The position numbers and the translations under genes are program-made. This document shows, one piece after another, positions 43,750 through 53,834 of a DNA stretch of 64,000 nucleotides; within the stretch, counting starts at the first letter, position 1; every line of letters begins with the position of its first letter. The notes under the pieces are model-generated. The model searched no databases, was not told the DNA's origin, and worked only from the letters and a program-made list of their open reading frames with translations. This DNA is from Sphingomonas yabuuchiae (GTDB lineage Bacteria; Pseudomonadota; Alphaproteobacteria; Sphingomonadales; Sphingomonadaceae). The stretch lies in assembly GCF_014199595.1 (NCBI RefSeq), contig NZ_JACHNX010000004.1, positions 1 to 64,000 of the forward strand, written 5' to 3'.

Positions 43750-44436
43750 ATGGACGAACCGCAATTGTCCCGCCGCACGATCCTGGGCAGTGCGGTCGTG
43801 TTGACCGTGCCCCAGATAACGATGGCGGCGGGGACTCCGGTCGGGGCGGCCGTGCTGGGGCGAAAGGACGGCGTCTGGCTGAATGCGCCCAAGGTCTGGC
43901 GGGCGGAGGCAAATGGCGATCTGGTGATGACCACCGATCGCGGAACCGATTTCTGGCGCGAAACCCATTATGGCTTCACCCGCGACAGCGGCCATTTCCT
44001 GGGCTTCCCGACCGGTGACGCCTTCACCGCGCAGCTGCGTATCCGGGGGCGCTATGACAAGCTGTACGATCAGGCGGGGATCATGGTCCGCGTCGACGAA
44101 CGCCGCTGGGTGAAGGCGGGAATCGAGCTGTCCGACGGCCGTGCGATGCTGAGCAGCGTGCTGACCGATGGCCGTTCGGACTGGGCGACCGGCCCCTATG
44201 AGGGCGATGCGGTCGATTTCTGGATGCGCGCGACGGTCGCCAAGGGCGTGCTGCGCCTGCAGGTATCGGCGGACGGCAAGCACTGGCCGCTGGTTCGGCT
44301 GGCGCCGTTTCCGGTCGCGCCAGGCTATCGGGTCGGGCCGATGGCCTGTACGCCCGAGCGGGAAGGGCTGGAGGTGCGCTTCTCCGACCTGCGCATCACC
44401 GCGCCGCTCGGCAAAGACCTGCACGATCTGAGTTGA
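43750..44436 (+). CDS. DUF1349-like concanavalin-fold protein with export signal
   Basis: A 228-residue protein. The N-terminus has SRRTILGSAVVLTVPQ, a twin-arginine-like signal. The remainder matches the DUF1349 family (concanavalin-like lectin/glucanase fold): DFWRETHYGFTRDSGH, DQAGIMVRVDERRWVKAGIE and late APFPVAPGYRVGPMACTPER. Members often bind or act on carbohydrate, but no catalytic residue can be assigned. Start 43750 is chosen over 43675, which lies in the TetR operator. The next gene starts within 3 bp of its stop. Confidence 0.75.
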   Translation: MDEPQLSRRTILGSAVVLTVPQITMAAGTPVGAAVLGRKDGVWLNAPKVWRAEANGDLVMTTDRGTDFWRETHYGFTRDSGHFLGFPTGDAFTAQLRIRGRYDKLYDQAGIMVRVDERRWVKAGIELSDGRAMLSSVLTDGRSDWATGPYEGDAVDFWMRATVAKGVLRLQVSADGKHWPLVRLAPFPVAPGYRVGPMACTPEREGLEVRFSDLRITAPLGKDLHDLS

Positions 44437-44438
44437 GC

Positions 44439-44990
44439 ATGACCAGTCAGAAACAGAGGATGCTGACGGGCGAATTGTACATCGCCGACGATCCCGAGCT
44501 GGCGGCGGATGCCGCCCGCGCGGCGGCGTGGATGGTCCGCTACAACGGCTCGCTTGGCCAGGATGCCGCCGATCGGCACGCGCTGCTGACCGAAGGGCTG
44601 GGGCGGGTGGGGGCGGGGGCGGTGGTCCGGCCGCCCTTTCACTGCGATTATGGCTATAACATCATGCTGGGCGAGCGGGTCTTCCTGAACTTTGCCTGCG
44701 TGATCCTGGACGTGGCGCGGGTCGAAATCGGCGCAGGGACCCAGATCGGGCCGAGCGTCCAGATCCTGACCGCCGACCACCCGCGCGATCCGGCGCTTCG
44801 GGCGCAGGGGTGGGAGTGCGGACGACCGATCCGCATCGGCGCCAATGTCTGGATCGGCGGCGGCGCGCTGATCCTGCCGGGGGTGACGATCGGCGACGAT
44901 GCCATCATCGGCGCGGGCAGCGTGGTGACGCGCGACGTGGCGCCGGGGCAGACGGTGGCCGGCAACCCGGCGCGCGGCCTCGCCCGATGA
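44439..44990 (+). CDS. Maltose/galactoside O-acetyltransferase-like hexapeptide transferase
   Basis: Acetyl-CoA-dependent sugar acetyltransferase of 183 residues. The N-terminal MLTGELYIADDPEL is the Maa/LacA head, followed by a left-handed beta-helix: PPFHCDYGYNIMLGERVFLN, the TADHPRDP segment with the catalytic His, and GANVWIGGGALILPGV. ATG 44439 is chosen; a TTG at 44433 overlapping the upstream stop is possible. It overlaps the acyltransferase gene by 4 bp, forming a three-gene unit with the DUF1349-like gene. Confidence 0.9.
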   Translation: MTSQKQRMLTGELYIADDPELAADAARAAAWMVRYNGSLGQDAADRHALLTEGLGRVGAGAVVRPPFHCDYGYNIMLGERVFLNFACVILDVARVEIGAGTQIGPSVQILTADHPRDPALRAQGWECGRPIRIGANVWIGGGALILPGVTIGDDAIIGAGSVVTRDVAPGQTVAGNPARGLAR

Positions 44991-46105
44991 CGACGCCCGA
45001 CACCACCCGGCGGGGCAAACCGCATTTCGAGGTGCTGGACGGCCTGAGGGGTACGGCGGCGCTGTTGGTGGTGGCGTTCCATATCCAGGGCATCACCGTG
45101 TTGTTCGAGGCGGACCGGCTGTTGCTGCCCCATGCCTATCTGGCGGTGGATTTCTTTTTCGCACTGTCGGGTTTCGTCGTCGGCTATGCCTATGACGACC
45201 GCTGGGGCGAGATGCGTGTCAGGGGCTTTCTGGCGCGGCGTCTCGTCCGGCTGCATCCGCTGGTCGTGCTGGGTGCGATATTGGGATTGGCGAGTTACCT
45301 GCTCGATCCCTTTGCCGGGGAGCGGCAGGACGCGTCGCCATGGCTGGTGGGGCTGGCCTTTGTCGCGGCGCTGCTTGCCTTGCCCTCTGCGCCGCTGCCC
45401 AATCGGCTGGGGGACAGCCATCCGCTGAATGCGCCCGCCTGGACGCTCTTGCAGGAATATATCGCCAATCTGGCCTATGCCCTGGTCCTGCGCCGCCTGG
45501 GCCTGCGGGCGCTGGTCGCGTTGGCAGGACTTGCGGCGATTGCGTCGGCCGCGACCGCACTGACGCTGGGGTCCTATGACACCGGCTGGGGGCTGCACAA
45601 TTTCTGGGGCGCGCCGGTGCGTCTGGCCTATCCGTTCCTGGCCGGGCTGATCCTCTACCGTCTGGGCGACCATTTGCCGCGCCTGCGGCTGGGGTTCCTG
45701 CCGCTCAGCTTGATCCTGTTGCTGTTGTTCGCCGCGCCCGTTCTGCCCGAAGTCGGCGGGGTGAAGTGGAACGGCGTGTATCAGGCATTCTGCGTGCTGA
45801 TCCTGTTCCCGCTGATCCTGATCGCCGGGCGGCATTCGGCGGGCAGCGCCACCACGCTGCGCTTGTGCAAGGCGGCGGGGCGATTGTCCTATCCGCTGTA
45901 CATCACCCATTATCCGTTCGTGTATGTCTATATGAACTGGGTGGCGAACGGTCCGGAAACGGACAGCAAGACGGCGCTGGTCGCGGTTTCGCTCTATCTG
46001 TTCACGCTGGCCTTCGCGGCGGCGGCGTGGCGCTTTTGGGACGTGCCGGTCCGCGCACGCTGGGCCGCATGGCGTAATCCGCCTTTCGGCACGCAGGGTT
46101 GCTGA
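44987..46105 (+). CDS. Acyltransferase-3 family membrane protein
   Basis: Integral membrane O-acyltransferase of 372 residues with about ten hydrophobic segments. FEVLDGLRGTAALLVVAFH holds the family's arginine and conserved histidine; DFFFALSGFVVGYAYDDRW and GFLARRLVRLHPL are further signatures. Such proteins acylate exported sugars or glycolipids. It overlaps the hexapeptide acetyltransferase gene by 4 bp, suggesting modification of the same glycan. Confidence 0.9.
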   Translation: MTTPDTTRRGKPHFEVLDGLRGTAALLVVAFHIQGITVLFEADRLLLPHAYLAVDFFFALSGFVVGYAYDDRWGEMRVRGFLARRLVRLHPLVVLGAILGLASYLLDPFAGERQDASPWLVGLAFVAALLALPSAPLPNRLGDSHPLNAPAWTLLQEYIANLAYALVLRRLGLRALVALAGLAAIASAATALTLGSYDTGWGLHNFWGAPVRLAYPFLAGLILYRLGDHLPRLRLGFLPLSLILLLLFAAPVLPEVGGVKWNGVYQAFCVLILFPLILIAGRHSAGSATTLRLCKAAGRLSYPLYITHYPFVYVYMNWVANGPETDSKTALVAVSLYLFTLAFAAAAWRFWDVPVRARWAAWRNPPFGTQGC

Positions 46106-46285
46106 AGGCGGATCGGCGCAACTCCGCTTGGGGCGGTGGGCCACGTCCTACCGTGTCGCCGCCGTCATTACGTTTCCACACCATTACATTTCTTGTCTGC
46201 CTCCCCGTCCGGGTTGACCATGGACACCCCAATATCGCAGTCGGCCCGCGAATGCTAATCACTCGCAAGAGTAACAGGGGGCGTA

Positions 46286-48406
46286 ATGGTGGTACGAATG
46301 GGGGCAGCGGTTTCGGCATTGGCCATGGCATGGGCCGTGGCGATCGCTCCGGCGGGCGCGCAGACGCAGGCGGGGACCAGCGACACGGGCGATACGGCGG
46401 CAGGCCATGAAGTGGTCGTGACCGCAGCCGGTTACGAGCAGCGCATCATCGAGGCCCCGGCAAGCATCACGGTGCTCGACCGCGCGAACCTGGAGGAAAA
46501 GCGGTTCGGCAGTCTGGCGGAGGCGTTGCAGGACGTGCAGGGCATCGATGTTGGCGGCGAGGCGGGCAAGACCGGCGGGTTGAACATCTCCATCCGTGGC
46601 ATGCCCAGCGACTATACCCTGATCCTGCTCGACGGGCGTCGCCAGAATGCGCCGGGCGGAGTCACGCCCAACGGCTTCGGCGAAACCGCCACCAGCTTCC
46701 TGCCGCCCTTCTCGGCGATCGACCGGATAGAGGTCGTGCGCGGGCCGATGTCGACGCTTTACGGGTCGGATGCGATGGGCGGGGTCATCAACATCATCAC
46801 CCGCAAGGTCGGCAGCCACTGGGTCGGCACCGCCACCGCCGAAAGCACGGTGCAGGGGGATGACCGGTTCGGCAACATCCAGTCGGTGAACGGCTTTGCG
46901 CAGGGGCCGGTGATCCGCAACCTGCTCGGCCTGACGTTGCGGGGCAGCGTGTTCCACCGCGAAGGTTCGGACATCCCGATCCCCGGCGATCCGGCGCTGA
47001 CGCTCGGCCGCAATCCGGTGCGCTCCGACATCTATAACTATGGCGGCCGCCTGTCGCTGACGCCGCATACCGATCACGATCTGTGGATCGAATATGACCG
47101 GAACACGCAAAGCTATGACAATAGCGAAGGGCGGCTCGGCACGCTGGGGTCGGGCGGCTATGCGCCGGAGCAGCGGTTCAACCGCTCCAACTATGTCGTC
47201 GCGCATAGCTGGCGGACCGGGCTGGGCACGCTCGACACTACCCTGACCCGCAACGAAACCGAGACGATCGGTCGCCTGATCCCCCGAGGCACGCCGGGCA
47301 AGGTGCCGGGCAGCCCGCGCGAGTTGCAGGCGCGCAACGACATCGTCGACTCCCGGTTCGCAGGCAAGCAGGGGCCGGTCGCCTTCACCCTGGGTGGCCA
47401 ATATTGGCGTGCGCGCATGGTCGAGGGTGTCGCGCCCGAGCCCTTCGCCTTCACCCAATGGGCCGGGTTCGCCGAAGCGACCGTGACCCTGACCGAGGGT
47501 TTCAACCTGACCGGCGGGGTGCGCTATGACGATCACTCGACCTTCGGCAACAAATGGTCGCCGCGCGCCTATGCGGTGTGGAACATCAACGACGCGCTGA
47601 CCGTGAAGGGCGGCGTAAGTCGTGGTTTCAAGACGCCGCGCGTCGAACAGATCGCCGAGGGGATTATCGGTTTCGGCAATCAGGGGCGCACGCCGCTGCT
47701 CGGCACGCCGAACCTCGTTCCCGAAACAAGCACCAGCTATGAAGCCGGTGTCTATTATGACGACAAGGGCCTGTTCAGCGGCAACGTCACGCTGTTCAAC
47801 AACGACTTCACCGACAAGATCGCCGCCGGACCGGGCATTCCCAACTGTCGGTTTGCCGGCAATCCGAACCGGCCGAACTGCCTCGACGTCGGACCGTTCC
47901 CGGCGGTCGACCTGTTCAGCCAATCGGTGAACATCGACAAGGCGCGGGCACGCGGCATCGAGGCGGCGGGCAAGATCGCGTTCAGCCGCGCCGTCTCGCT
48001 GACCGCCAACTACACCTATACCGAAACCGAGCAGCTGAGCGGCGCGGACCAGGGGCGACCGCTGATCGGTATTCCCAAGCACATGCTGAACGGCAATCTG
48101 CGGTGGAAGGTGACGGACAAGGCGAACCTGTGGACCCGCGCCGAAATCCGGTCGAGGCGGTATCGCGGCAACAACGACCAGCAACGCGCGCTCGGCGATT
48201 TCCGCGGTTACGAGCTGTTCCACATCGGCGGCGCCTACCAGGTGACGGACGCATTCCGCCTGTCGGCGGCGATCTACAACATCTTCGACACCGATTATGC
48301 CGTGTATGAATCCTATCGCAGTGGCGCGAACACCATCTTCACGCCCGCCTATGCGATCAACCAAGAAGGCCGCCGGTTGTGGCTATCGGCCAATGTCGAT
48401 TTCTGA
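46286..48406 (+). CDS. TonB-dependent siderophore-type receptor (FepA/CirA-like)
   Basis: Outer-membrane receptor of 706 residues with a signal peptide (about 1-25, ending PAGAQ). HEVVVTAAGYEQRIIEAPASI is the TonB box and plug start; VEVVRGPMSTLYGSDAMGGVINIIT is the plug core. The barrel ends WLSANVDF with a terminal Phe. GRFRKT-like FepA features such as SRGFKTPRVEQ are seen. Start 46286 follows AGGGGGC. No siderophore genes or clear Fur box are adjacent, so the ligand is inferred from similarity only. Confidence 0.88.
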   Translation: MVVRMGAAVSALAMAWAVAIAPAGAQTQAGTSDTGDTAAGHEVVVTAAGYEQRIIEAPASITVLDRANLEEKRFGSLAEALQDVQGIDVGGEAGKTGGLNISIRGMPSDYTLILLDGRRQNAPGGVTPNGFGETATSFLPPFSAIDRIEVVRGPMSTLYGSDAMGGVINIITRKVGSHWVGTATAESTVQGDDRFGNIQSVNGFAQGPVIRNLLGLTLRGSVFHREGSDIPIPGDPALTLGRNPVRSDIYNYGGRLSLTPHTDHDLWIEYDRNTQSYDNSEGRLGTLGSGGYAPEQRFNRSNYVVAHSWRTGLGTLDTTLTRNETETIGRLIPRGTPGKVPGSPRELQARNDIVDSRFAGKQGPVAFTLGGQYWRARMVEGVAPEPFAFTQWAGFAEATVTLTEGFNLTGGVRYDDHSTFGNKWSPRAYAVWNINDALTVKGGVSRGFKTPRVEQIAEGIIGFGNQGRTPLLGTPNLVPETSTSYEAGVYYDDKGLFSGNVTLFNNDFTDKIAAGPGIPNCRFAGNPNRPNCLDVGPFPAVDLFSQSVNIDKARARGIEAAGKIAFSRAVSLTANYTYTETEQLSGADQGRPLIGIPKHMLNGNLRWKVTDKANLWTRAEIRSRRYRGNNDQQRALGDFRGYELFHIGGAYQVTDAFRLSAAIYNIFDTDYAVYESYRSGANTIFTPAYAINQEGRRLWLSANVDF

Positions 48407-48563
48407 CGGGCGGCGATCGACGTTCGTTGCACCCCATTCTCCCCTGGACAGGGGGGAATGGGCGTATCTGAAGGTCGGCACGACCCAAGTCGCAGACCGA
48501 TCAGCTTTCCACGATTTTATGATTTCCACCGCGTTCATCGAACTTCGCGACATATCGCCGAAG

Positions 48564-48638
48564 TGGTGACCCCTACGAGAATCGAACTCGTGTTTTCGCC
48601 GTGAGAGGGCGACGTCCTAACCGCTAGACGAAGGGGCC
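48564..48638 (-). tRNA. tRNA-Glu (anticodon CTC)
   Basis: On the minus strand, the 75-base sequence begins GGCCCCTTCGTCTAGCGG and ends with GGGGTCACCA, so the CCA is encoded. The anticodon stem TCGCC/GGCGA encloses loop CTCTCAC, giving anticodon CTC (glutamate, GAG codons). The T-arm contains GTTCGATTC. All stems pair. Confidence 0.95.
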
Positions 48639-48710
48639 GTGCAGTGGAGGGGCGCTATTAGCGGGGGTGGGGTGAGGCGTCAAGCGCTTCGCCGCCGAAA
48701 CCTTGATAAA

Positions 48711-48748
48711 AGTGAAAGGGGCGGGGCGACATGGTGTCGTCCCGCCCC
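48711..48748 (-). terminator. Intrinsic terminator of the DAHP synthase gene
   Basis: GGGGCGGG..CGACA (48718-48731) pairs with TGTCG..CCCGCCCC (48735-48748) in a long GC stem with a 3-base loop. On the minus strand TTTCACTTTT follows. It begins 14 bp after the DAHP synthase stop. Confidence 0.8.
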
Positions 48749-48761
48749 TTTCCGGTATCGA

Positions 48762-50135
48762 TCAGGCGGCGTCCTTACGGCGCTCGGCCATTTCCTCGTT
48801 CAGCATTTCGGCCAGCAGGAAGGCCAGCTCCAGGCTCTGGCCCGCATTGAGGCGCGGGTCGCAATGGGTGTGGTAGCGGTCGGCCAGCGACTGCTCGGTC
48901 ACGTCGATCGCACCGCCGGTGCACTCGGTGACGTTCTGGCCGGTCATCTCGGCATGGATGCCGCCCGCATGGGTGCCCTCGGCGCGGTGGACGGCGAAGA
49001 AGCCGCGCACTTCGGCCAGGATGCGGTCGAAGGGGCGGGTCTTGTAGCCGGTCGCCGCCTTGATCGTGTTGCCGTGCATCGGGTCGCAGGACCAGACCAC
49101 CGGATGCCCCTCGCGCGTCACCGCACGGACGAGCTTGGGCAGATGCGCCTCGATCTTGTCATGGCCATAGCGGGTGATAAGCGTCATGCGGCCGGGCACG
49201 CGGCCCGGGTTCAGCGTGTCGAGCATGCGGAGCAGCGCCTCGGGCTCCAGGCTGGGGCCGCACTTTACGCCGATCGGGTTGCCGATGCCGCGCAGGAACT
49301 CGACATGCGACGAACCCTCGAACCGGGTGCGGTCGCCGATCCACAGGAAATGGGCCGAGGTGTCGTACCAGTCGCCGGTCAGCGAGTCCTGACGGGTCAG
49401 TGCCTGCTCATAGGGCAGCAACAGCGCTTCATGGCTGGTGTAGAAGCTGGTCTGCGCCAACTGGGGCACCGACGCCGGGTCGATGCCGCACGCAGCCATG
49501 AAGTCCAGCGCCTCGCCGATCCGGTCGGCCATCTCGCTATACTTCTGCGCCCAGGGGCTGCGGCCCATGAAGTCATGGGTCCAGCGGTGCACCTGGTGCA
49601 GATTGGCGTAACCGCCCTGCGCAAAGGCGCGCAGCAGGTTCAGCGTCGCCGCCGACTGCGCATAGGAACGCAGCATACGCTGGGGATCGGGAATCCGTGC
49701 TTCGGCGGTGAAGGCGATGTCGTTGACATTGTCGCCACGATAGCTGGGCAGTTCCACGCCCCCCACGACCTCGGTATCGGCCGAGCGCGGCTTGGCGAAC
49801 TGGCCCGCCATGCGACCCAGCTTCACCACCGGCAGCTTCGAGGCGAAGGTCAGGACGACCGCCATCTGCAGGATGACGCGGAACGTGTCGCGAATGTTGT
49901 TCGCGCTATGCTCGGCAAAGCTCTCGGCGCAATCGCCACCCTGGAGCAGGAAACCCCGGCCCTCGGCCACCTCGGCCAGTTCGGCGGTCAGGCTGCGCGC
50001 CTCGCCCGCAAAGACCAGCGGCGGATAGGTCGCCAGCGTCTTGGTCGCGGCGTCCAGCGCATTCTGGTCGGGATAGCGGGGAAGCTGGCGCGCTTCGGCG
50101 TTGGTCCAGCTGTCGGGGGCCCAGTTCGCGGCCAT
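48762..50135 (-). CDS. 3-deoxy-7-phosphoheptulonate (DAHP) synthase, class II
   Basis: First enzyme of the shikimate pathway, condensing phosphoenolpyruvate and erythrose 4-phosphate. The 457-residue length and plant-like sequence mark class [16 protein letters not shown] has the metal Cys, followed by [43 protein letters not shown] and [15 protein letters not shown]. Start 50135 ([10 protein letters not shown]) has AGGA upstream. It is divergent from the protease gene. A strong terminator follows. Confidence 0.95.
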   Translation of the reverse strand: MAANWAPDSWTNAEARQLPRYPDQNALDAATKTLATYPPLVFAGEARSLTAELAEVAEGRGFLLQGGDCAESFAEHSANNIRDTFRVILQMAVVLTFASKLPVVKLGRMAGQFAKPRSADTEVVGGVELPSYRGDNVNDIAFTAEARIPDPQRMLRSYAQSAATLNLLRAFAQGGYANLHQVHRWTHDFMGRSPWAQKYSEMADRIGEALDFMAACGIDPASVPQLAQTSFYTSHEALLLPYEQALTRQDSLTGDWYDTSAHFLWIGDRTRFEGSSHVEFLRGIGNPIGVKCGPSLEPEALLRMLDTLNPGRVPGRMTLITRYGHDKIEAHLPKLVRAVTREGHPVVWSCDPMHGNTIKAATGYKTRPFDRILAEVRGFFAVHRAEGTHAGGIHAEMTGQNVTECTGGAIDVTEQSLADRYHTHCDPRLNAGQSLELAFLLAEMLNEEMAERRKDAA

Positions 50136-50330
50136 GATCGTCCTGCTCTTTCGTCTTCTTTGGTTTCGAGCATCGCCCATGCGCCGATTTGACCCCATAC
50201 GCAATGAAGTTGGCGTTTGAGGCCCCCAAGTCGCGTGCTTTGTTGCGCCTGATACGAGTTTGCGCCGAACGGTGGCCGATTGCGGCGACCGGCTTTGCGG
50301 ATTCGGGGCAGAGGCGGTAGCGGAGGCGCG

Positions 50331-51362
50331 ATGTCGCGTGCCTCCATCCTGTCGTCGGCGGTCGTCGCCCTGTCCGCCTTCCTGCTGTCGGTGCCGGACC
50401 AGGCGCCTGCAGCCCCCTTGGTGTCGGTCGAGAAGACCGACGACACCGCCTTGTTCGGGGCGATGCGGGACGCCGATCTGCGGCTGGCGACGATCGCGTG
50501 GAAGCTGGCGACGGCCAACGCCGCGATCTGTCCCGACCGGGCACCGACCCCCGGCATCGTGATCCATGCGATCGACCAGTACGACCCGGGGGTGCGCAAG
50601 GACCTGCCCGCGATCTTCGGCTTCGAGGGGCCGGTCGCGGTCGAGGCGGTGGTGCCGGGCAGCGCGGCGGCCAAGGCCGGGGTGCAGGCGGACGACACGA
50701 TCGAGGCGGTCAACGGCAAGCCCTTCACGGTCAATCCGGCGGGTGCGTCGCAGGGGAACACCGCGACCCGCGATGCCGCGCAGCGCCAGATCGCCGCGGA
50801 GCCCGCCGACCGGCCGCTGCGCCTGACCCTGCTGCGCCATGGTCAGAAGCGGGACGTGACGGTAGCGGCCCAGCCCGGTTGCCGATCGCGTTTCGAGATG
50901 CTGATGGGGCCGGGACTGACCGCATCGGCGGACGGCGATATCGTCCAGATCGGATCGCGCTTCTTCGAGCGGTTCGACGACCGGATGATCGCGGTCGTCG
51001 TCGCGCATGAATTCTCGCACAACATCCTGCACCATCGCGACCGGCTGGACGCAGCGGGCGTGAAGCGCGGCATCCTGTCGGAATTCGGGCGCAACGGGCG
51101 GCTGTTCCGCCAGACCGAAACGGAGGCGGACCTGCTGGGCGTCAACCTGATGCGCAACGCGGGTTACGATCCGCAGGATGCCGTGCGCTTCTGGCGCGAG
51201 CATGGCGGCGAGGTCGATGGCGGCATCTTTCGCAGCCGCACGCACCCGTCCTCCTCAGCGCGGGCCGATGCCGTCGCGGCCGAGATCGCGGCCATCCCGG
51301 CGGGTGCGCCGACGCCCTATCGCCCGCCTCTACTCGATCGAACAGGGACGGCATTACAATAG
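50331..51362 (+). CDS. Exported M48-type metalloprotease with N-terminal PDZ domain
   Basis: A zinc protease of 343 residues with a signal peptide (about 1-28). Residues about 92-180 form a PDZ-like domain ([29 protein letters not shown]). [13 protein letters not shown] (223-235) is the HExxH zinc motif, and [11 protein letters not shown] gives the third ligand. Unlike many M48 proteins the PDZ precedes the protease motif. Start 50331 has GGAGG five bases upstream. Probably acts in envelope protein quality control. It is followed by the chemoreceptor gene. Confidence 0.88.
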   Translation: MSRASILSSAVVALSAFLLSVPDQAPAAPLVSVEKTDDTALFGAMRDADLRLATIAWKLATANAAICPDRAPTPGIVIHAIDQYDPGVRKDLPAIFGFEGPVAVEAVVPGSAAAKAGVQADDTIEAVNGKPFTVNPAGASQGNTATRDAAQRQIAAEPADRPLRLTLLRHGQKRDVTVAAQPGCRSRFEMLMGPGLTASADGDIVQIGSRFFERFDDRMIAVVVAHEFSHNILHHRDRLDAAGVKRGILSEFGRNGRLFRQTETEADLLGVNLMRNAGYDPQDAVRFWREHGGEVDGGIFRSRTHPSSSARADAVAAEIAAIPAGAPTPYRPPLLDRTGTALQ

Positions 51363-51458
51363 GTTGGAAGTGTAGGCATTTAACCAACCGTTTGCAGTTG
51401 GGGCCTATGCCCGATCGAAATCGCCGGCATGACAGCCCGCGACGTGTCGGGAATCGCC

Positions 51459-53285
51459 ATGCTTTCATCCTTGCCCATACCGAAGAAGATCGGCCTGTCC
51501 TTCGCGCTCGTCATCATGACGGTGTTCGTCATGATCGGCGTGCTGTGGTGGGCGTTTGCCCGCATTCAGGCGACGACGACGGAAAGCAGCCATGCCCAGG
51601 ACATCTATGGCTATACGCTGGAGATGGAGGGCGGGGTCCAGCGCGAAAACAGCCAGATGCGCGGCTTCCTGATCACCTCCGACGAAGCCTATCTGAAGCA
51701 GTATTTCGAGTCGCGCGCGACCGAGATACAGTCCGCGTCCAAGCTCGACGCGCTGCTGGACAATGATCCGAAGGCCCGCGCGGAGGTCGCCCGGTCGCAC
51801 GAGCATATGCAGGAATGGCGCCGCACGATCGGTGATCCGCTGATCGAGCGCAGTCGCACCGACCGCGAGGGCGCGCAGCAATGGCTTCGCGACAATAGCG
51901 AGCGGGTTCGGGTCACCTCGGTCCTTCAGGCGCTGCGCGATGTCCGGGCGCAGACCGTCGCGGAATTGAAGAGCGTGCGGGCCGCACGGAAGACGGCGCT
52001 GCTGACCGGGCAATGGAGCCTGGCCATCGGGGCGGTGGTGATGATCGGTGTCGCGGCGGCGATGGCGATGCTGTTGTCGCGTGCGCTGGGGCGGCCGATC
52101 GTCCGGCTGACCGGGATCATGGAAGCCTTGTCGCGCGGCCGCAACGATATCGCCGTCCCCGATGCCGACCGGGGCGACGAATTGGGCAGCATGTCGCGCG
52201 CCGTCGTCGTCTTCCGTGACGCGGCCGTCGCCAAGGCGCGGGCGGATGCCGAGCAGAATGAGGTGGTCGACCGGATCGGCGGCGCGCTGGGCCAGTTGGC
52301 CGACTCGGACCTGACGGCCCGGCTTTCGGGTTTCCCGCCTTCCTATGCGGCGATCGAGCGGGACTTCAACACGGCCGTCTCGCGTCTGTCGGGCTCGCTG
52401 GGCGCGGTACGGGTCAATGCCGCCGGGATCAGCAGCGGCGCGGTGGAGATGAACGAAGCCGCCGACGACCTGGCCCGTCGCGCCGAGCAGCAGGCGGCGA
52501 GCATCGAGGAAACCTCGGCCGCGATGAACGAGATCGCCCAGTCGGTGACGGCGGCGGCGACCAAGGCCCAGTCTGCCGAGGGCATCGTCCGCAAGGCGAG
52601 CAGCGACGTCGCCAATAGCGAGGCGATCGTCCGCCGCACCGTCTCCGCGATCGGGGATATCGAACGTTCGTCCAACGAAATTGCCGAGATCATCGCGGTG
52701 ATCGACGGCCTGTCCTTTCAGACGAACCTGCTGGCGCTGAACGCGGGCGTCGAGGCGGCGCGGGCGGGCGATGCGGGCAAGGGCTTTGCCGTCGTCGCCT
52801 CGGAAGTGCGTGCGCTCGCGGAACGCTCGGCCGAAGCGGCGCGCGACATCAGCGCCCGCATCACGACCACGGTCGAGCGGGTGCGCAGCGGCGTGGAACT
52901 GGCCAACAAGACCGACGAGTCGCTGCGCCTGATTGCTACGGGCATGCATGACATCAGCGGGCTGGTCGAATCGATCGCGGGCGGGGCGTCTGAACAGGCG
53001 ACGAGCATCCAGCAGGTCAATCTGGCGATCAACGACATGGACGGCGTGACCCAGGCCAATGCCGCGATGGTCGAGGAAGTGACCGCCGCCGTCCGCGCGC
53101 TGTCCGCCGAAGCCCGTGCGCTGGAGGAGCAGGTCAACCGCTTCCGCGTCGACGAGACGGTGATGGCACCGGCCGCGTCGGTCGCTCCCATGCGCCGCGC
53201 GCCCGCCCCGGTGCGCCGTGTACCGAGCCCGGTCCAGGGCAATCTTGCGGTGAAGCAGGATGACGACGACTGGAGCAGCTTCTGA
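51459..53285 (+). CDS. Methyl-accepting chemotaxis protein with CHASE3-like sensor
   Basis: Membrane chemoreceptor of 608 residues. TM1 is at about 12-34 ([19 protein letters not shown]). A periplasmic helical domain ([20 protein letters not shown]) resembles CHASE3, followed by TM2 at about 185-207, HAMP, and the signalling domain with [21 protein letters not shown]. The C-terminus DWSSF matches the xWxxF tether for CheR/CheB. ATG 51459 ([12 protein letters not shown]) is preferred for GGGA upstream; 51429 is an alternative. No other chemotaxis genes are nearby. Confidence 0.92.
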   Translation: MLSSLPIPKKIGLSFALVIMTVFVMIGVLWWAFARIQATTTESSHAQDIYGYTLEMEGGVQRENSQMRGFLITSDEAYLKQYFESRATEIQSASKLDALLDNDPKARAEVARSHEHMQEWRRTIGDPLIERSRTDREGAQQWLRDNSERVRVTSVLQALRDVRAQTVAELKSVRAARKTALLTGQWSLAIGAVVMIGVAAAMAMLLSRALGRPIVRLTGIMEALSRGRNDIAVPDADRGDELGSMSRAVVVFRDAAVAKARADAEQNEVVDRIGGALGQLADSDLTARLSGFPPSYAAIERDFNTAVSRLSGSLGAVRVNAAGISSGAVEMNEAADDLARRAEQQAASIEETSAAMNEIAQSVTAAATKAQSAEGIVRKASSDVANSEAIVRRTVSAIGDIERSSNEIAEIIAVIDGLSFQTNLLALNAGVEAARAGDAGKGFAVVASEVRALAERSAEAARDISARITTTVERVRSGVELANKTDESLRLIATGMHDISGLVESIAGGASEQATSIQQVNLAINDMDGVTQANAAMVEEVTAAVRALSAEARALEEQVNRFRVDETVMAPAASVAPMRRAPAPVRRVPSPVQGNLAVKQDDDDWSSF

Positions 53286-53337
53286 TCGCCCACTGACATC
53301 GCCGCATGGCTAGAGAACCGATTGGCATTCGACCGTG

Positions 53338-53377
53338 CCCTTCTTCCCTCGCCCCTCATAGAGGGGAGAGGGAAGAA
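53338..53377. terminator. Inverted repeat, possible terminator after the chemoreceptor
   Basis: CTTCTTCCCTCGCCCCTC and GAGGGGAGAGGGAAGAAAG pair around a short ATA loop, with one mismatch. A second small palindrome, GCAACCTG/CAGGTTGC, lies at about 53384-53421. Together they fill most of the 221-bp gap 53286-53506; nothing else is seen there. Confidence 0.5.
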
Positions 53378-53506
53378 AGCGGGGCAACCTGATAGGTCCA
53401 CGATCCCACCCGACAGGTTGCGGGCCTTCGTGCATTTCAACGCGGGGCAGGGGCCCCATGCGGCGCGGGGATTGTAAGTCGCGTCCTGCCGGGGCAAGCG
53501 GCGGCC

Positions 53507-53821
53507 ATGGATATTCCCCAACGCTATGCCGATTTCATTCAGTGGATCGGTGACGGCACCGGCATGGCCGACAGCCTGTTGCACGTTCATGCAGGCATGG
53601 CGGTGCTGTTCCTGGCGCGCATCCTGACTCGAAAGTCGCTGGCCACGCCGATCCCGCTCGCCTGCGTCGCGCTGGCCGAGGCGGCGAACGAGATCCTTGA
53701 CCGGCTGCATTACGGGTCGTGGCGCTGGACCGACACGCTGGGCGACATCGCCAACACGATGTTCTGGCCGACCGTGCTGTTCATCGGCCTGAGGATGCGA
53801 TCCCCGCGCGGACGGCGTTGA
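53507..53821 (+). CDS. Small membrane protein, paralogue of the 62164 gene
   Basis: A 104-residue protein with hydrophobic segments at about 25-42 and 48-62 and near the C-terminus (MFWPTVLFIGLRM). The pattern DS-LHVHAGMAVL, then E-ANE--D, then NTMFWPTV matches the product of 62164-62520 (DSTLHAYAGMAIL, E-VNE--D, NTMLCPTV). Conserved His, Glu and Asp are compatible with a VanZ-like fold. The function is unknown. It is convergent with cysS, 13 bp apart. Confidence 0.7.
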   Translation: MDIPQRYADFIQWIGDGTGMADSLLHVHAGMAVLFLARILTRKSLATPIPLACVALAEAANEILDRLHYGSWRWTDTLGDIANTMFWPTVLFIGLRMRSPRGRR

Positions 53822-53834
53822 ACCGGCGGAGGGC

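Noticed and set aside
46240..46285. Fur box upstream of the second TonB receptor
   Set aside because: The AT-rich stretch AATGCTAATCACTCGC has only partial similarity to a Fur site and no clear symmetry, so iron control is not claimed.
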